DNA of 64,000 nucleotides from Bugula neritina (taxonomy: Eukaryota; Bryozoa; Gymnolaemata; Cheilostomatida; Bugulidae): assembly GCA_964035545.1 (NCBI GenBank), contig OZ037766.1:16190222-16254221 (forward strand). Reading direction: 5' to 3'. Every line of letters begins with the position of its first letter. The first letter of the stretch is position 1. Shown piece after piece: positions 10,522 through 23,677 of the stretch. The translations under genes were made by a program, and so were the position numbers. The notes below the pieces were generated by a model that searched no databases, was not told where the DNA came from, and was given only the letters and a program-made list of their open reading frames with translations.

Positions 10522-13500
10522 CAACATTACTAACACTACTACCACTATTACCACTACTGCCACCATCACTACCATTACTACTGCCTCTATCACTACCATT
10601 ACTATTGCCACTACCATTATTACTACTACTACTACTACCACTACTAACATTACTAACACTACTACCACTATTACTACTACCACTACCACTATTACCACTA
10701 CCACTACTACCACTACTACTACTACCACTACTACTACCACTACTACTACTACTACTACTACCACTATTACTACTACCACTACCGCCACCACCACTACCAC
10801 CACCACCACCACTACTAACACTACTACAACTATTACCACTACTGCCACTATCACTACCATTACTATTGCCACTACCACTATTACTACTACTACTACTACT
10901 ACTACCACTACTAACATTACTAACACTACTACCACTATTACTACTACCACTACCACTATTACCACAACCACTACTACCACATCACTACTTTTACCACTAT
11001 ATATTACTATTACTGCATTTGCTGCCTTTACCACACCACAATTATAGTTACAACCACTCTGTACACTCACCTATTTGACCCAGTTTCTTAAAGAAGAGGG
11101 GTAACACCAGCTTCCATCTAAAAATATCAGATCATAAATATATCACTTATACAAAAAAAAAGCAAAGTTTAGGTGATGTATAACATTTAAATATAAATTG
11201 AGAGTTTCAAAACAAAATAAAGTGAAGACGTTTGAGTTTTATATTCTTGATATTATCACAAAACTCTACAGTTTCACTTTCGAAGAAAATGAAGTTTCTA
11301 AAAAAAATCAGATGTTGTATTTTAATAGATCATCACCTATCCAGAACGAGAGCTGGGTCAGGTATCATGGTATATATAAACTCTGTCTTGATTTCCATTT
11401 TTGATCGTCTAGCCATATCAATAACTTCAGAGATAAGGTTAAACATAGCTTTGGGAACAACCTGATAACAAAGAAGGACAGAGCTGAATAGATGCAGACA
11501 AAAAGGACAGTAAAACTTACCAATTCTAAAACATGGTTAAGTCATACTATTAAGTGAAGTTCCAATTTACACCATAATTTGCTTGATTTAATTCAAACAA
11601 CACATCATGTCTAATTCAAATTATTGCGATTCTTGTTCTGACATGAAAACTAACTTAGCTCATGATGATGATGGTATCTAAACTATATGACCCTATTCTA
11701 GACAATAATATGGTTTAGGTATCATGATTACACCATTCCATTAAGGTTATTCAATATGAAACATGACCTGTCTAGACGGGCAGAAGCACCCATTTATACT
11801 ATTGAGCAATGCATGGACACTAGATTACGCAAACAAAAAAAAGTAACTGATGCACAACATATAAAATTCAGAAAAAATAAGAACTCAGATCGAAAATAAA
11901 ATAAAAATTATTTACAACTATAGAGAATCACAACTGAAATTTTCAGTCTCTTCCAGTTTGAATTATGCCGACGTTTCACTGTTTAGACTTATCGTATACT
12001 CATATGCTATCTCTCAAAACTCAGTGAGGGTAGGCAGTTAGCCCGCCCCTCAGTTAAGCCGTAATGATATACAGGTTAAACCCTTACTCCTAAGAACTCT
12101 ATGCACCACTCGTAGTATGCTATACCTCAACACAAGCTATTACTCACTTCCTCTAACAAGACTTCATTCCACTGACAAGACTTATCTGTAGAACCCACAC
12201 TTTCCCCCTGAGAGTGAGTGTATTTTATAGACGGCCATTTAAGTTGGTGTCTGTTGGAGCTGACAGCAAAGTATGCATTAATGTGCACAGGTAGTCCAGA
12301 CATTGAACTTCTGCAAATATGTGTATAAGAATTAGTAAGTAGTTTGACATATGTATATATGTTTTTCAATATGGTTTTTCAATACACACATTAGTTAACT
12401 AATATAAAAATCCAACTGTCTAATTTGAAATATTAACACCAATTGTATTTAATGTGACAAAACTGTTAAAAAGTTGTTAAATAAACAAGCAAACACTTTG
12501 TTAAATATATACATCTACATTTACATTTCTTGCTACCGAACAGGACAGAGAGGAGAAATAAAAAACTAAAGGGATGTTTACTAGGTATTGAGGAGTTTTA
12601 GAATGGTACAATTATAAACAAACAATTTACTACTAACTCACCTCTGCAGTGGTAGAGGAAGGAAGCAAAATACGTGACCTTTGGGATGTTTAGCAGATAC
12701 TGAAGTACTGTCCAATGGTATCGCAGCACTGGCCCATGGAACAAACTTCATTGATGAGTCAGACAGTAACAGTGACATGTCTTCTGATTGGTTATTTGTC
12801 CCAGCACAAAAATGGCTTACTAGAAAGTCTCGACTATAACAAAGAATGGTTTGGATGAGTAAACACAGAAGGCTGATGATCCAACATGGTGGTTACTTTA
12901 GAAACCTGTTCAACAACACGTGTTTGCAACAATACACAGTAGCAGGTTCAACATCTACACATATGTGTATATATATAGATCCAGCAATTTACCTAGATCT
13001 TTCAAATCGTAGACCATCACTGGAAGTTAGTGTTTCCATGGTTACTGGAAACACTTCTCTGGCATCAACTGTGCAACTGCCTCCACTTAATTTCTGAGTA
13101 AATGAATGTCTAGAGATGCGTACGGATGGTAGAGATTGAGGAGTGATTTGTATTTTAAATAGCAGGTCTGGCAGTGTCTATAATCAGTAAATACAATTAC
13201 AGTGTGTACTGTGAGTATATATTGAGAGTGTGTACTGAAAGTGTGTACTGACCGTGCACACTGAGAGTGTGTACCGAGAGTGAGAGTGAGTACTAACAGT
13301 GTGTACTTTACATGCATCTAGTACCACAAAATGGTTCATACTCGTATAAACAGACACAAGAATTCAATAATGCCACATATACAGCACATTAAATGAATTT
13401 CTTATTCACTGTAATTCCAGAATTAATAATAATAATAATCGCATTATCAAGAGTATAATTGAAGTTTGAAAAAATTGCACTGATTTTCATACATTTATTT

Positions 13501-16500
13501 TGCTACTCATATGCCCTGCACAACGTAAACAACACAGTATAAGAACACACACAAGTATATCTGATGATACCACATGTAATGCAGCACACTGACCTGTCCA
13601 TGTCGCCGCCTGTATAGCTCAATGCTCTCCACAGAAGTGAGGAACAACAAAACCAATTCAGCCACAGATTGAAATGACTCAAATATCTGCAGAACCTTTT
13701 CTGTGCTGTAGAGATTGTCTGCAAGAAATGGTTTAAAGTCAACCTTCTGCATCTGGTGACACAACCTCTGTGTGTTAGTTTTTTCAACTGAGTTCAGATT
13801 TTAGTGAGAAAAACTTTAGGCAAGAAATAAATATAAAAGAATTCTACAAAACTTCCATCTGAGTTTTTAATAAACTAAAATGAATCCAGCAAATCCTGTC
13901 AATTTATATGACTTAATAGGTCACACTACAACAGAATATCACAGAATTCCACTCACTGGACAGTTGAGACTCTTTATTTCTCAGAGGGAAGCGAAACAGT
14001 GAGCCAGGAAAATGGCTCTGCTTGAACGTGGCGTCACTGCAGCCGAAGATTCCTTTGTAAGGCTCAAACTGTGAAGTCAACTTCTTGATAACCTGAAAGT
14101 ATAAACACAGTATAACAGGTTTGCAGTAACTGGTATGAGAACATGAAACATCTTGACTTATACTCCATACCTTGCTGTCATCTTTTAAATGCCAAGTGTA
14201 GCCAGTCACTTTTCTCCCTTCTTCAACAAAGAATTTCTCATGAGGATCGATAAAGCATAGTTTCTGGCCACTCAGAATGCTAGGCAAGTCTAAAAAAATA
14301 AGAAAAATTCAAGATAATTATATATTGAAAATACATATACACATATACATAGTATTGTACCCTTGTGAAAAAATAGTTTTTAGTATTGCCGGTAGCTTCA
14401 GCACAGCTACTGAACATTGTAAAGGCAATGCATAGGAATACTTCATGACCACAACTATAGAACTGTGGCAGGTAAGAATACAGTTGTGCTAAAAAATAAC
14501 TTTTAAACTGTATAAACTAGCCTGTCATGTGAAACACAGACTTGAAGCCCAAACCAAATCTGCCAATCTTCAATGCATCATCTTTTTTCACTGAGTCATT
14601 AATCATCTTCAGACCGGCCCAGTCAGTGTCTGTGAACTCGGCATTGTTGTAGGCATACAGAGCCGGGCCCTGGAAACAACAGCAGAACAGCAGTAAATGG
14701 TGTGTTATATTTTGTACGCAAACACACCAAATCCTCTGAAAACAATTTGAAATTCACTGTAACCAGCTCAAACACACACTCAAGTAGATAAAATAGTGTT
14801 TCGTGCACTTTTGGTGCAAAATGTTAGGTACACAAAGTAAATAGTAGGGCAGCAGTAAATAGTAGAACAGCACTAAATAGTAGGGCAGCAGTAAATAGTA
14901 GGACAACAGTAAATAGTAGAACAGCAGTAAATAGTAGAACAGCAGTAAATAGTACGGCAACACAAAGCGCCAGTACCTGAAATTCTGCCAACTCAGGGTG
15001 ATGGAGGTATTTGCTCCGCCTATCATAATCTGTCTCGTCCAATAAGAACTTGACTTGTGAAGCCTTAGCATCCTCAGCATTTTGTATCAGTTCCTAATAA
15101 TGCAACACAACAAAGTAAAAATGAAGCCTGATACAAAAAATGCATGAGAATATTATGAAGAAAATGTAATGGTTGAGCACCCTACATCCAAAACTAATAT
15201 ATAATGTTGTCTACCTTGAGTATTTGGCCATCATCCTGATACTGGTCTAAAATACTTCGTAACTGCTGTATCAAAGATGGCTGTACCAATCCAAATTTAC
15301 CTGTAAACATTAAAATATATCAGTAGCCACAAAAATCAATGTGGTTATTCTAGACTCTACTTTTAATTCAAATTAGCACTAACTTAGTGACAGACAACTT
15401 GCTGTAAAATTAAAGACATGGAGTATCCTTGTGAGATGACAATTCTCTCACTGTAAATTACCAGAACTGATAGGATTACATGAGACCATCAATATATTAA
15501 CTCAAGAAATTGAACCCCCCCCCCCCCCCCCACTATCCATTTTCATCTAAAGGTTTTTGATTTTTTTGAGCTGATGAAGGGTTGACTGAAAGATAAGAAC
15601 TATAATTCCACCTGTAAACTAGGATATACTGCAACAGGTAAGTATAGCATTTTGTAGCAGGTAAGTATAGCATTCTGTAGCAGGTAAGTGTGCATGTGAA
15701 ATAGTGTAGCATTTTGTAGCAGGTAAGTGTGCATGTGAACTAGGGTAAGGGATAGAGGCTAACATGTAAACTTTGGTATGTATGCACTGTAGATAAGAAG
15801 TTGGACCAGTCAACATAAGTCACAAAATAGTTATAGAATTATTGTATTCTGCTTAATCTGAAAGCCTTGTAGACTTATAAGACACAGCCATTATACTTAT
15901 AGTTAGATCCTAATTTTCTTTACTAAGTTACAGTCACATTTTAGTTATGGTCATATTATGTCACTAGATGACCTTCATGTTAGATACCTGGATCTCACAA
16001 AAGCATAGCATAGCAGTAAATTTTATCGCCATAGAAACTCAATGCCTAGAGCTTAGGCTATTCACTCAACTATTTTAATGACTTCATCGATAGAATCTTA
16101 CATCCTACGCATACCAAGTCTTCCCTTTCCCCTAATTATAATCTAATATTACATTTATTATTACTAATTCAAGGGTTACAGAGCTCTATATTGTAAACAC
16201 AAACCCAACAATGTGAATTATTGTGAGCTATAGAAATTATTACAGAATATAAATATTCACTAACTCAATGACTTATGTAGAACCTATAATATCTAGATGC
16301 CTTCTAGCAATAAACTGCCTGATAAATATGCTTGGATTACTTGCGCTTACTATTTTATACATAAGCTAAGCTACTACATACTAGTATATCATACTCCATA
16401 ACCTATGCACTCATACAGCAGCATGCTATCTGCAACTGAGGAAATGAGACATCCATGTCATCATTGACATCTCATTACGTATAACAAGATGCACATAGAC

Positions 16501-16910
16501 CCCCCCCCCCCCACCTTCTTACAAGAAGATAGCCTTTAATGTTTAACTCTGCACTAAGATTTGGCTTATGAGCACAGCCAAAAGATTGCTATCACAAAAC
16601 TATAATAGCCCATTCTAAAGGTATGAAAGCTTGGACACTGCTGAACATGTTTGCCTCAGCAGTATAATGTACTATATTATTCTTAGTATGTGACATTAGC
16701 TCACTGGCAAAGTGAAACAATGACAAGTTTTATCCTCAATAAGTCTTACAGCGAAATAGAAGATACATACTACCAGCACAAATAATAGCCAGATTATACA
16801 GTAGATTACTCATTACCAACAGTGTTTGGAATTGTCTTTCCAGAAGTTCCATTTGATTGTTTGTCTGAAACAGATGTGGCTACCTTATCTTTATTAAGAA
16901 GCTTCTTCAT
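5607..16910 (-). CDS. Sacsin-like protein, HATPase plus sacsin repeat, 22 exons
   Basis: Exons (5' to 3'): 16910-16817, 15300-15215, 15093-14977, 14669-14522, 14289-14171, 14092-13957, 13787-13594, 13177-12993, 12833-12642, 12310-12148, 11461-11337, 11117-11071, 10287-10110, 9792-9650, 9420-9220, 8800-8587, 8045-7876, 7636-7487, 7238-7128, 7037-6866, 6645-6458, 6135-5607. All join in phase and give about 1,220 residues. The start is the first ATG (16908-16910) after a stretch with no other ATG in frame. Residues about 33-250 match a sacsin/HSP90-type HATPase: ELIQNAEDA (N box), [35 protein letters not shown]. Later come [23 protein letters not shown], the LLEYLLSD...YDDLIG repeat motif and [11 protein letters not shown]...SQCYDP. 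Sacsin family members act as Hsp70/90-linked chaperones. The Ubl and HEPN ends are not visible. The gene continues leftward, since 5607 is followed by GTAAGA. Confidence 0.85.
7304..7370. repeat. Short tandem duplication in an intron
   Basis: The motif GTAAACACAGTTACTATT, preceded by a GAGTCATC-like stretch, occurs twice about 37 bp apart within the intron between 7238 and 7487. Confidence 0.7.
10379..11035. repeat. 650-bp ACN/ATN trinucleotide tract
   Basis: Almost pure ACT, ACC and ATT triplets, with longer blocks of period about 150 bp repeated inside (the ATCACTACCATTACTATTGC block recurs). It lies in the intron between sacsin-like exons 11117-11071 and 10287-10110. All three plus frames and the minus frame are open, giving poly-Thr, poly-Leu or poly-Val peptides, which is expected for a triplet repeat and not evidence of coding. 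Confidence 0.95.
14824..14960. repeat. Tandem repeat, 17-18 bp unit
   Basis: Seven or so units of AGTAAATAGTAGRACAGC inside the intron between exons 15093-14977 and 14669-14522 of the sacsin-like gene, just downstream of the exon 3 donor. Confidence 0.85.
15514..15532. repeat. Poly-C tract
   Basis: A run of C residues in the first intron of the sacsin-like gene. A second, shorter one is at 16500-16512. Confidence 0.9.
15632..15740. repeat. Tandem repeat of GTAGCAGGTAAGT
   Basis: Four copies of a unit containing TTTGTAGCAGGTAAG in the first intron of the sacsin-like gene. Each copy looks like a plus-strand splice donor, but no plus-strand gene is seen here. Confidence 0.75.
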
Positions 16911-18600
16911 ATCGGCATACGAACCCACTTGCAGCAAAACTAAATATACTTGCGTAGTAATATCCGTAAAGTGTGTCCCTTTGATCAATTATACAACTGA
17001 GAATGGTACTGAGTGTAGCTCTGGAACATGCATAGTATATTCTATAGTTCTAGAACAAACACACTTTCACTAGTGACAAAGTAGTGTAACTCCAATTAGC
17101 AGCTGAACTATAAGCCTACTGCCTCTCTACAGCACTGACTACCTTCTGATGATCTAATCACTACGTTGACCCTACTCAGTAGGCCATGATGCATACATTA
17201 ATATCATATTTCATAATACAGCAACCAGTGGTTAGCTACAGCCTTGCAGTTATTAGATCAAATACTAATCCATTATCAGCTCCAATATCAAATAACTCCA
17301 CTAAATATAGAGGGAATCTGAATATCAATATTCAGTCTCTATGGAAACATGAAATTACTCAAGGGTGCAAGTATAGCCTGACACACAGACAGACAAACAC
17401 ACAGACAAATATGCCGGTTCACAATTCCGATACATCTAGACCTGGCTAAGGGTTCAACTCAATACTACTAGATAATAACAATTACAATATGTAAAACTTA
17501 TAATAGTACATTCTTTAAGTCCAGTGTTAATCATAATTTCCATCAATTTCATGCTTAAACTGTGAGTTTATACTTGTAAGATATATATTTGTAACTTGTA
17601 AAATATAAGTTTATTAAGATAGAAACATGGTCTCAATTCTTTACACATGTTTTTGGCAATATTAAACATAGAGGTCAGAGAACTTACAAGCTGTTATGGT
17701 TCAATATAGGACTTGGTCTTTGAGAACAACATTGACCCTGCTCTTCCCTCTCTCCCCTTCCCCCAGTTCAAAGCTTAGTATACAATAATCATGTCTATAG
17801 CTGCTATGAGCATGCACCACCATGTTATCATGCAATTACACTTGCTTCAAGACACAGAATATCTACTTACTCATGTTGACTCAATTGCTGACTCAATTGC
17901 TGACTCATAATGTATGGCTGACAGCTTGGTCATAGGTCATCGCTTCTTATGATATCCTTTATTCAGTAGAACACAATTAGAAAACAATCAAGTGTTATTC
18001 TAAAATAAATGTATAACGGTTGCTATAGCGATAGCCAGAGTCAAAGAGCCATGTGAGAAAATGCTATTGACAACACATGTAATGAATGACCAATTGTTGT
18101 TGAGGGTTTGTTTCTAGACAAAAACTCCTTTTCAAAATTTGTTAACTAATTACTTGTGATTAATTAGATTACTGATGGCTCATCCAAAAAGAAGGAATGT
18201 CATTATTGACACTGTACTATACAAATTTATTCAAATCTGATTAGGTAAAAGGAGTAATAATTATTGATGAATCATGCAACAGATATTACACATTTAGCTT
18301 CCTGCCTGTGATTACTGCTGCTAGTCATAGCTGTGCTCTCCATTACATGTGTTAACTAACTAAGAAACATTAGATTTAATCTTTAATGTCAAACATCACA
18401 ATAAGCTATTTAGCTTAAAGAAACCTTGTTAAAGTTTACTTCAAATTAATAGCTTAAGTACCTCAAAAAAGTAAAGTATTGAATTGCATGTATGTTATAT
18501 AGATATATTTTAGTTAACAGATTAAATGTTACACTATTACCTTAAGAAACACAAATTTCAAATGCATTTTTTTACATAAAAAGTATCTCTATTGTCATTA
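16911..18600. other. Upstream region of the sacsin-like gene
   Basis: No exon is supported on either strand. The promoter and any untranslated exons of the sacsin-like gene should be here, but I see no sequence element that fixes a start site. Confidence 0.4.
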
Positions 18601-20520
18601 AAACTGTTTATATATTTTTAATATTGGCACCCATATAAAAATAATACAAAATTAAACTAGCGTTATTACATATTAGTGCAATACTAATTAATCGTAGCAT
18701 CAACAGTAATAACTTCAATCTATATGTAAATCATGATTTAATTTTATCGTTCAAGTTTATTTAAATATTTTACTTGAATCTTGCATTTATAGAATCAGTT
18801 TTACTTTCACTTATGAAACTACATAAACATTATTTAGCCATTGTATTTTAAAATATAATAGTGTTTTATTTTAATATTTTAGATGTAAAAATACTTAGTA
18901 AGTGTAAGCTTAACTAGTATAAAAAATAATAATTTGATACTACGACATCAGCTATAGAGTAAATTGTGTAACCTTTTGCAAAAATAATAAATTTTAGCAT
19001 CAACTTGAACTTCAAAGCAATACGAAATTGAATACCATATTGATATAGTTATACTATTACTATAAGCATAGAACACTACTGTATCAAGACTATAACTATA
19101 AGTATAATAATTATAATATTAATATTATTAGTATAAATAAGAAGCATTATAATTACTATTGTCTATTAGTATTACCATTAGTGATAATGATAATGATAAT
19201 CAATATCAACAACAAAATAAATATAATTAACTTATTGTCATTACATTAGGATTATAATTATTATGAGTTTCAGTTTATCAGTATACATTTTAACACCAGT
19301 ATGAGTATCAGTATGAATATGAACATCAAAATGAGACTGGTCAAACAAATATGAATATCAATATGAGAGTTGATACTGATAATGATAGTCATGATTATTA
19401 ATCGAAAATCAAAATGATGATGATAAGGAAAGATGCTTAAAAATAAAGTGAATCTGTTACAAATAAAATTAAAATACAATAATAATGATGAGCATGATGA
19501 CCATGATGATGATCACGATGATAATCACTAATTAACTATCAGTATCAACTACCATAATCTAAATCATGATAATAATTATAAAATTAAATTTCTTATACTA
19601 TTTTAACAACTAATATGAATATCAATACGGAATATGAGTATGATATACTTATAGTCTTATACCGTATACGTATACTCATACCGTATAGTATCGGCACTCT
19701 GTTAGCAGCAATATTGATAATATAATTATGTTTATATTAACAAATTTTACATTTAGCAGATGATAATAATAATAATATTGTTATTGCAATGTTGTTGTTT
19801 ATCGGTTTTATAAGCGTATATGAAACATAAGAAAAGTAAGCTCCTAGACGTCAAAATATTTTCTTCGATTTAATGGCGTTGCTACAATTTCAAAATATTA
19901 TTGAGAGCATAACTCTTTATAATTTTTCCCTGCAATATAGCATAATATTTTAATGCAATCATATTTCGAATATTTTAGTCTGTGTTTTTCTTTGATAAGT
20001 TCAAATTCAATAGTTAAACAAATAAGCAACTAGTCTTGACTGCATAACAATGTTAAACATGTACGAGCTGCTTTGTTTATACAAAAATTGGTTATTAAAA
20101 AAGCTTAAGCAATTTTGGAAGTTCACAAACTTCATTTCTAAACAGTTCATTTATTCTTTTATTTGTCTTAATACGACTATAATGCTTTTCAACTGGTTTT
20201 TAAATAGTTTTTAAACTTGATTTAGTGTTAGAATTTAATGTGTTTTTAAAAGATTCAAATTTATATTATATCTTTTTATATGCAGACTCAAAAGTAACAA
20301 TTTGCACTCTTTTTTAAATACATGCTGAAACAAGTCACGCAGTTGCATACCAGAATTGATTCAATACTTTTAAATTATTATAATACAGAAAGCCACAAGA
20401 TATAGTAACTTAAGTGATCGTTTTAAATTTGTTTTATGCAGCTATGACATGGATGATGGAGTTATTTTTTACACTGTGTCTACTATTGGCCTAAATGACA
20501 TAAATTTTTTGATTGTACTA
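18601..20520. repeat. AT-rich, simple-sequence-rich intergenic DNA
   Basis: Degenerate runs of short AT-rich motifs, such as ATNATGATR and GATAATGATAATC between about 19040 and 19560. A similar texture reappears at 62420-62760 and 63400-63680. No gene is seen. Confidence 0.6.
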
Positions 20521-20523
20521 GAC

Positions 20524-20840
20524 CAGGGCTATCCAACAGGCGGCCCCAGGGCCGGATGTGACCCCCAGCCTACATTTATGCTCTCAAAGGCATAACAGAA
20601 AAAATTATTTTGCACATGTATATGAATTAAAGTGGGAAAACCACCTTTTAAATGTCTTATTTTTATATATGCTGAAAACATGCAGTTGCAGAAATTATTG
20701 GAGCTTCATTGCGTAATGATTCATAGAAATTTGGAATAAAGTAGTTTGAAAAAACTGATGCTATGGCTCCCAGCCCAAGCTAAATTTTACAATGTGACCC
20801 TCGCCATGAAATTTTTCATTTCAGTGGCCCTCACTCCAAC
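20524..20840 (+). mobile_element. hAT-like MITE, copy 1
   Basis: It begins CAGGGCTATCCAACAGG and shares its whole length, including the AAAGGCATAACA, CCTTTTAAATGTCTT, GTAATGATTCAT and CTAAATTTTACA blocks, with the reverse complement of 56141-56455. The end near 20840 is diverged compared with that copy, so the second terminal repeat is poorly kept. The start resembles the CAGxGGTGTCCAAAC type ends of hAT elements. Confidence 0.75.
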
Positions 20841-21549
20841 ATTACATCATGTTTATTAATTTCACCTAGTGTTATATCCTTTAAGTTCCCATGATTTAAA
20901 CTATATTACTATGTATGTCAAGAAATCTAAGTAATGGTGTCTTTCAAAGATAGCTTTAATAGTAATATTTTATGAACCAAGAATAAACTGATTGTTGAAA
21001 TATCCTGTGTGTTTCATTTGAATTGTCATTTTTACCCGCGTTTTATGCAACAAAACTATATTTTTACAACAATGTTTTCATCGAAAGTTCTTAGTGTGTC
21101 TTTCTGCTGTTTAAACAAATTATTCCTATTATATTCCATAATAGTTTTATTTTGTAATTTGAGTCCTATAAACTTCTTCCCACTAGTTCACTGCTACATA
21201 TTATTTTTATAGTATAGGTAGTCTATTGTACAAGTTTTGCTACACCATTACCACCACTGCAACCATTACTGTCGTTATAGCAAAATTCAGTCAACTTTCA
21301 AAACAATAATTTTTCTCTCCAACAGCTGAAAGCTATTCTCATACTGCATGCTTAAGTCATATATATTGGTATTAGTTCTTTCTTACAGTTTGAAGCAGCT
21401 TTTTATTTTTACTTTTTAGTTATTTTTATTTTTGGAAGAACTCTTGTTGGCCATGACTATTGCTTTATTGTACATGTTGGAATTGGTTGAATGTCGAAAT
21501 GCCAACCATATATAAAACTCACTCACGCAAGTTTAAAAAAAACTACACA

Positions 21550-21732
21550 AGTTTATAGTCACAATCCCTGTGAGAAAACCCCCGATGGAAAGAGTTTTTG
21601 TTAAATCAAGCTAAGGACTTATTCAGATGAGGCACAGGAGCAATTATGATTGGATGCTCTTCCTAACATCACCAATGGCCTTTGTCTGTTCACTAGGCAA
21701 ACGCTCTAACTCCTAGACCACAGCTGCTCCTT
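21550..21732 (-). mobile_element. tRNA-derived SINE, copy 1
   Basis: Read on the minus strand it starts GGAGCAGCTGTGGTCTAGG, which resembles a tRNA 5' half with an A box. It continues with a GTTAGGAAGAGCATCCAATC core of the kind seen in several invertebrate SINEs and ends in a shared CAGGGATTGTGACTATAAAC-like tail. Two further copies occur at 44362-44566 and 54430-54572, all in the same orientation. Confidence 0.7.
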
Positions 21733-22542
21733 ATGTCAACCATATATGAATTGCAGTTATTTTAAAGCATTTATTTATAAGCTGTTGTGCTGTGATTTCT
21801 TGCATGAGCAATTGTTTATGTTTTAGTGCTGAGCACAACATTTTTGTTAATTATGTTGCATTCACTAGTTGGCAATAGTTGTAGATTCAAAGATTCCTTC
21901 TATGCAGTTTGATCTAGATCAATTTCTCCTGATATCCTAGTGATTTTAATTGTTCAGATTTTTACCTAAATGTGTTTTGTGTGTGTTGTTTGTCGTGTGG
22001 AACATTTTCAACATGTTCCAAATTTTACGGTTTTAGGAAGTGTTCTGTTTATGTATATAGTAAGCATAATATTTTGAGTTTACATACTTATCGTATATAT
22101 TAGGTATATGTGCAAATAATTTTTTAATGATCTGTAGCTGAAAAATCTGTGATCCACAAATTGAAAAAAGTGGGAACTTCACTATTCAAGATGGCAGCTC
22201 ACACCAAATTACATTGTTATCATGGTTTATTATCACTTTCTATTTTAAGTTTTATATTTCGATATTATCATACTTATTTTTGGTTTGTTACTCTTGCAAG
22301 TGATTCAAATGCAAATAGTAGATGAATCAGGTGATTCTGATCTAGATCTGCCATTTGCTCATAAATGATATACATTATAGAAACTAATTGTATATAAGTT
22401 ACGGATGCCGTAAAAATTCTTGCATAATATTATGACTGAAAAAGGGAGAAAGATTTTAAAATATGGTGCACAAATAATATTCATTTACAGCAGCTTATAA
22501 TATAAGTTCTACCACTCTCCAATTTGTAGCAGGTTTTACGTT

Positions 22543-22776
22543 ATGTTTCTTGGTAAGGAGCATGGGAGTGGTATACTAACTAACTTGCTCAATGATTTAG
22601 TTATATCTCTCTATTATTACAAGCCAACTGGCGTAGGAATATCTGTAAAGTATAAAACAGACTATATGGTTCAAAAGGTTAAACTCTTTAAAAAAACGTC
22701 TATGTCACCATCCAACTACTTCAAACTGCATATTTTACTTATGACAGCTTACCATGCTTACTTCTGGTTCTGGTAA
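22543..22776 (+). other. Unrecognised 77-residue open frame
   Basis: An open frame upstream of the LDLa locus with no recognisable domain, no signal peptide and no clear splice context. It may be noise in AT-rich DNA. Confidence 0.15.
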
Positions 22777-22949
22777 GACTCATTCTCCAATATTGTATTT
22801 TAGGATAACCTTATAGGGTGCAATAAGTCACCTCACTTAATGCTTTAAACAGCCATTACCTCTCAGGCTGTATTTTAAACTCCAAGCCATTTAGTTGCTG
22901 TTCTCTGTATACATAAAATTATTATTTAGAAACCTTGTGACCTTTAGCC

Positions 22950-23150
22950 TACTAATTTTTATCAGAAAAGGTGGTGACCCTACATTGACAAGTTATCTGA
23001 TTTTCTATACAGCAGGAAATTTTATAATATTCACTCAAAACTGTCAGTACAACCCTGTGATTTGTTATTTTTTATTACAGAGGCTTACAAAGTTTCTCTG
23101 AGAATAGTTGAGCTTTGATGGTCAGTGTAAAAGTACAGATTTATGACGTA
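22950..23150 (+). repeat. Segmental duplicate of 26574-26800
   Basis: About 200 bp shared with 26574-26800, including AGAGGCTTACAAAGTTTCTC and GAGCTTTGATGGTCAGTG. In both places it lies upstream of a signal-peptide exon (23678 and 27920), showing that the upstream flank was duplicated together with the gene. Confidence 0.75.
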
Positions 23151-23677
23151 ATATATAATATATATTGTATGTGTATATATTGTAATCCAGATAAGTATAT
23201 GTTATTTTATATTTATCTCACATAGTTAATAATAATATAGTAATTTCATGAAACTTCTTGGAAAGCACTTTTATCAATGCAACAACAAATTTTGTCTATC
23301 TGTAGGAATTTTATCTGTGCACCCTCTGTTAAAATATCTCTTATATTAAAGATCAATTAATGCTATATCATTTGAAACGAAGAGTGCGCAAATCTCATTT
23401 CTTCATATTTTGCAGCTGCAATTCTGCTTCAATATCGACTCAGCTATATCATACTCTCCATTCTCTTTATCTGTTGCATGGGTTAGTGTAGCCTTTCATT
23501 TTTCCTCGTGTAAGTTATAAGCTAATTCAAGTCCCAGAATCCGTTATTTCCCATACTGGCTCAGCACTAGTTAACACATGTCCTTATACAGCAAGATAAC
23601 ATGCCCAGGGCAGCTGTTGCAATAACATAAAATGTGGTTGTATAAACCATTTAAACAAAGAGCACACAGCTGAAAAG

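Noticed and set aside
10348-11078. Poly-Thr, poly-Leu and poly-Val open frames
   Set aside because: Expected from a triplet repeat without stop codons; the tract sits in an intron bounded by good splice sites.
13087-13317. Minus-strand frame downstream of ACAGTGTGTACT repeats
   Set aside because: It overlaps the sacsin-like exon 12993-13177 in another frame, and its 5' part is a GAGAGTGTGTACT simple repeat.
16911-16988. Longer N-terminus of the sacsin-like protein starting at 16988
   Set aside because: The codon there is TTG, not ATG. The first in-frame ATG is 16908-16910.
22543-22776. 77-residue frame as a real gene upstream of the LDLa locus
   Set aside because: No domain, signal peptide or splice support; listed only as a low-confidence item.
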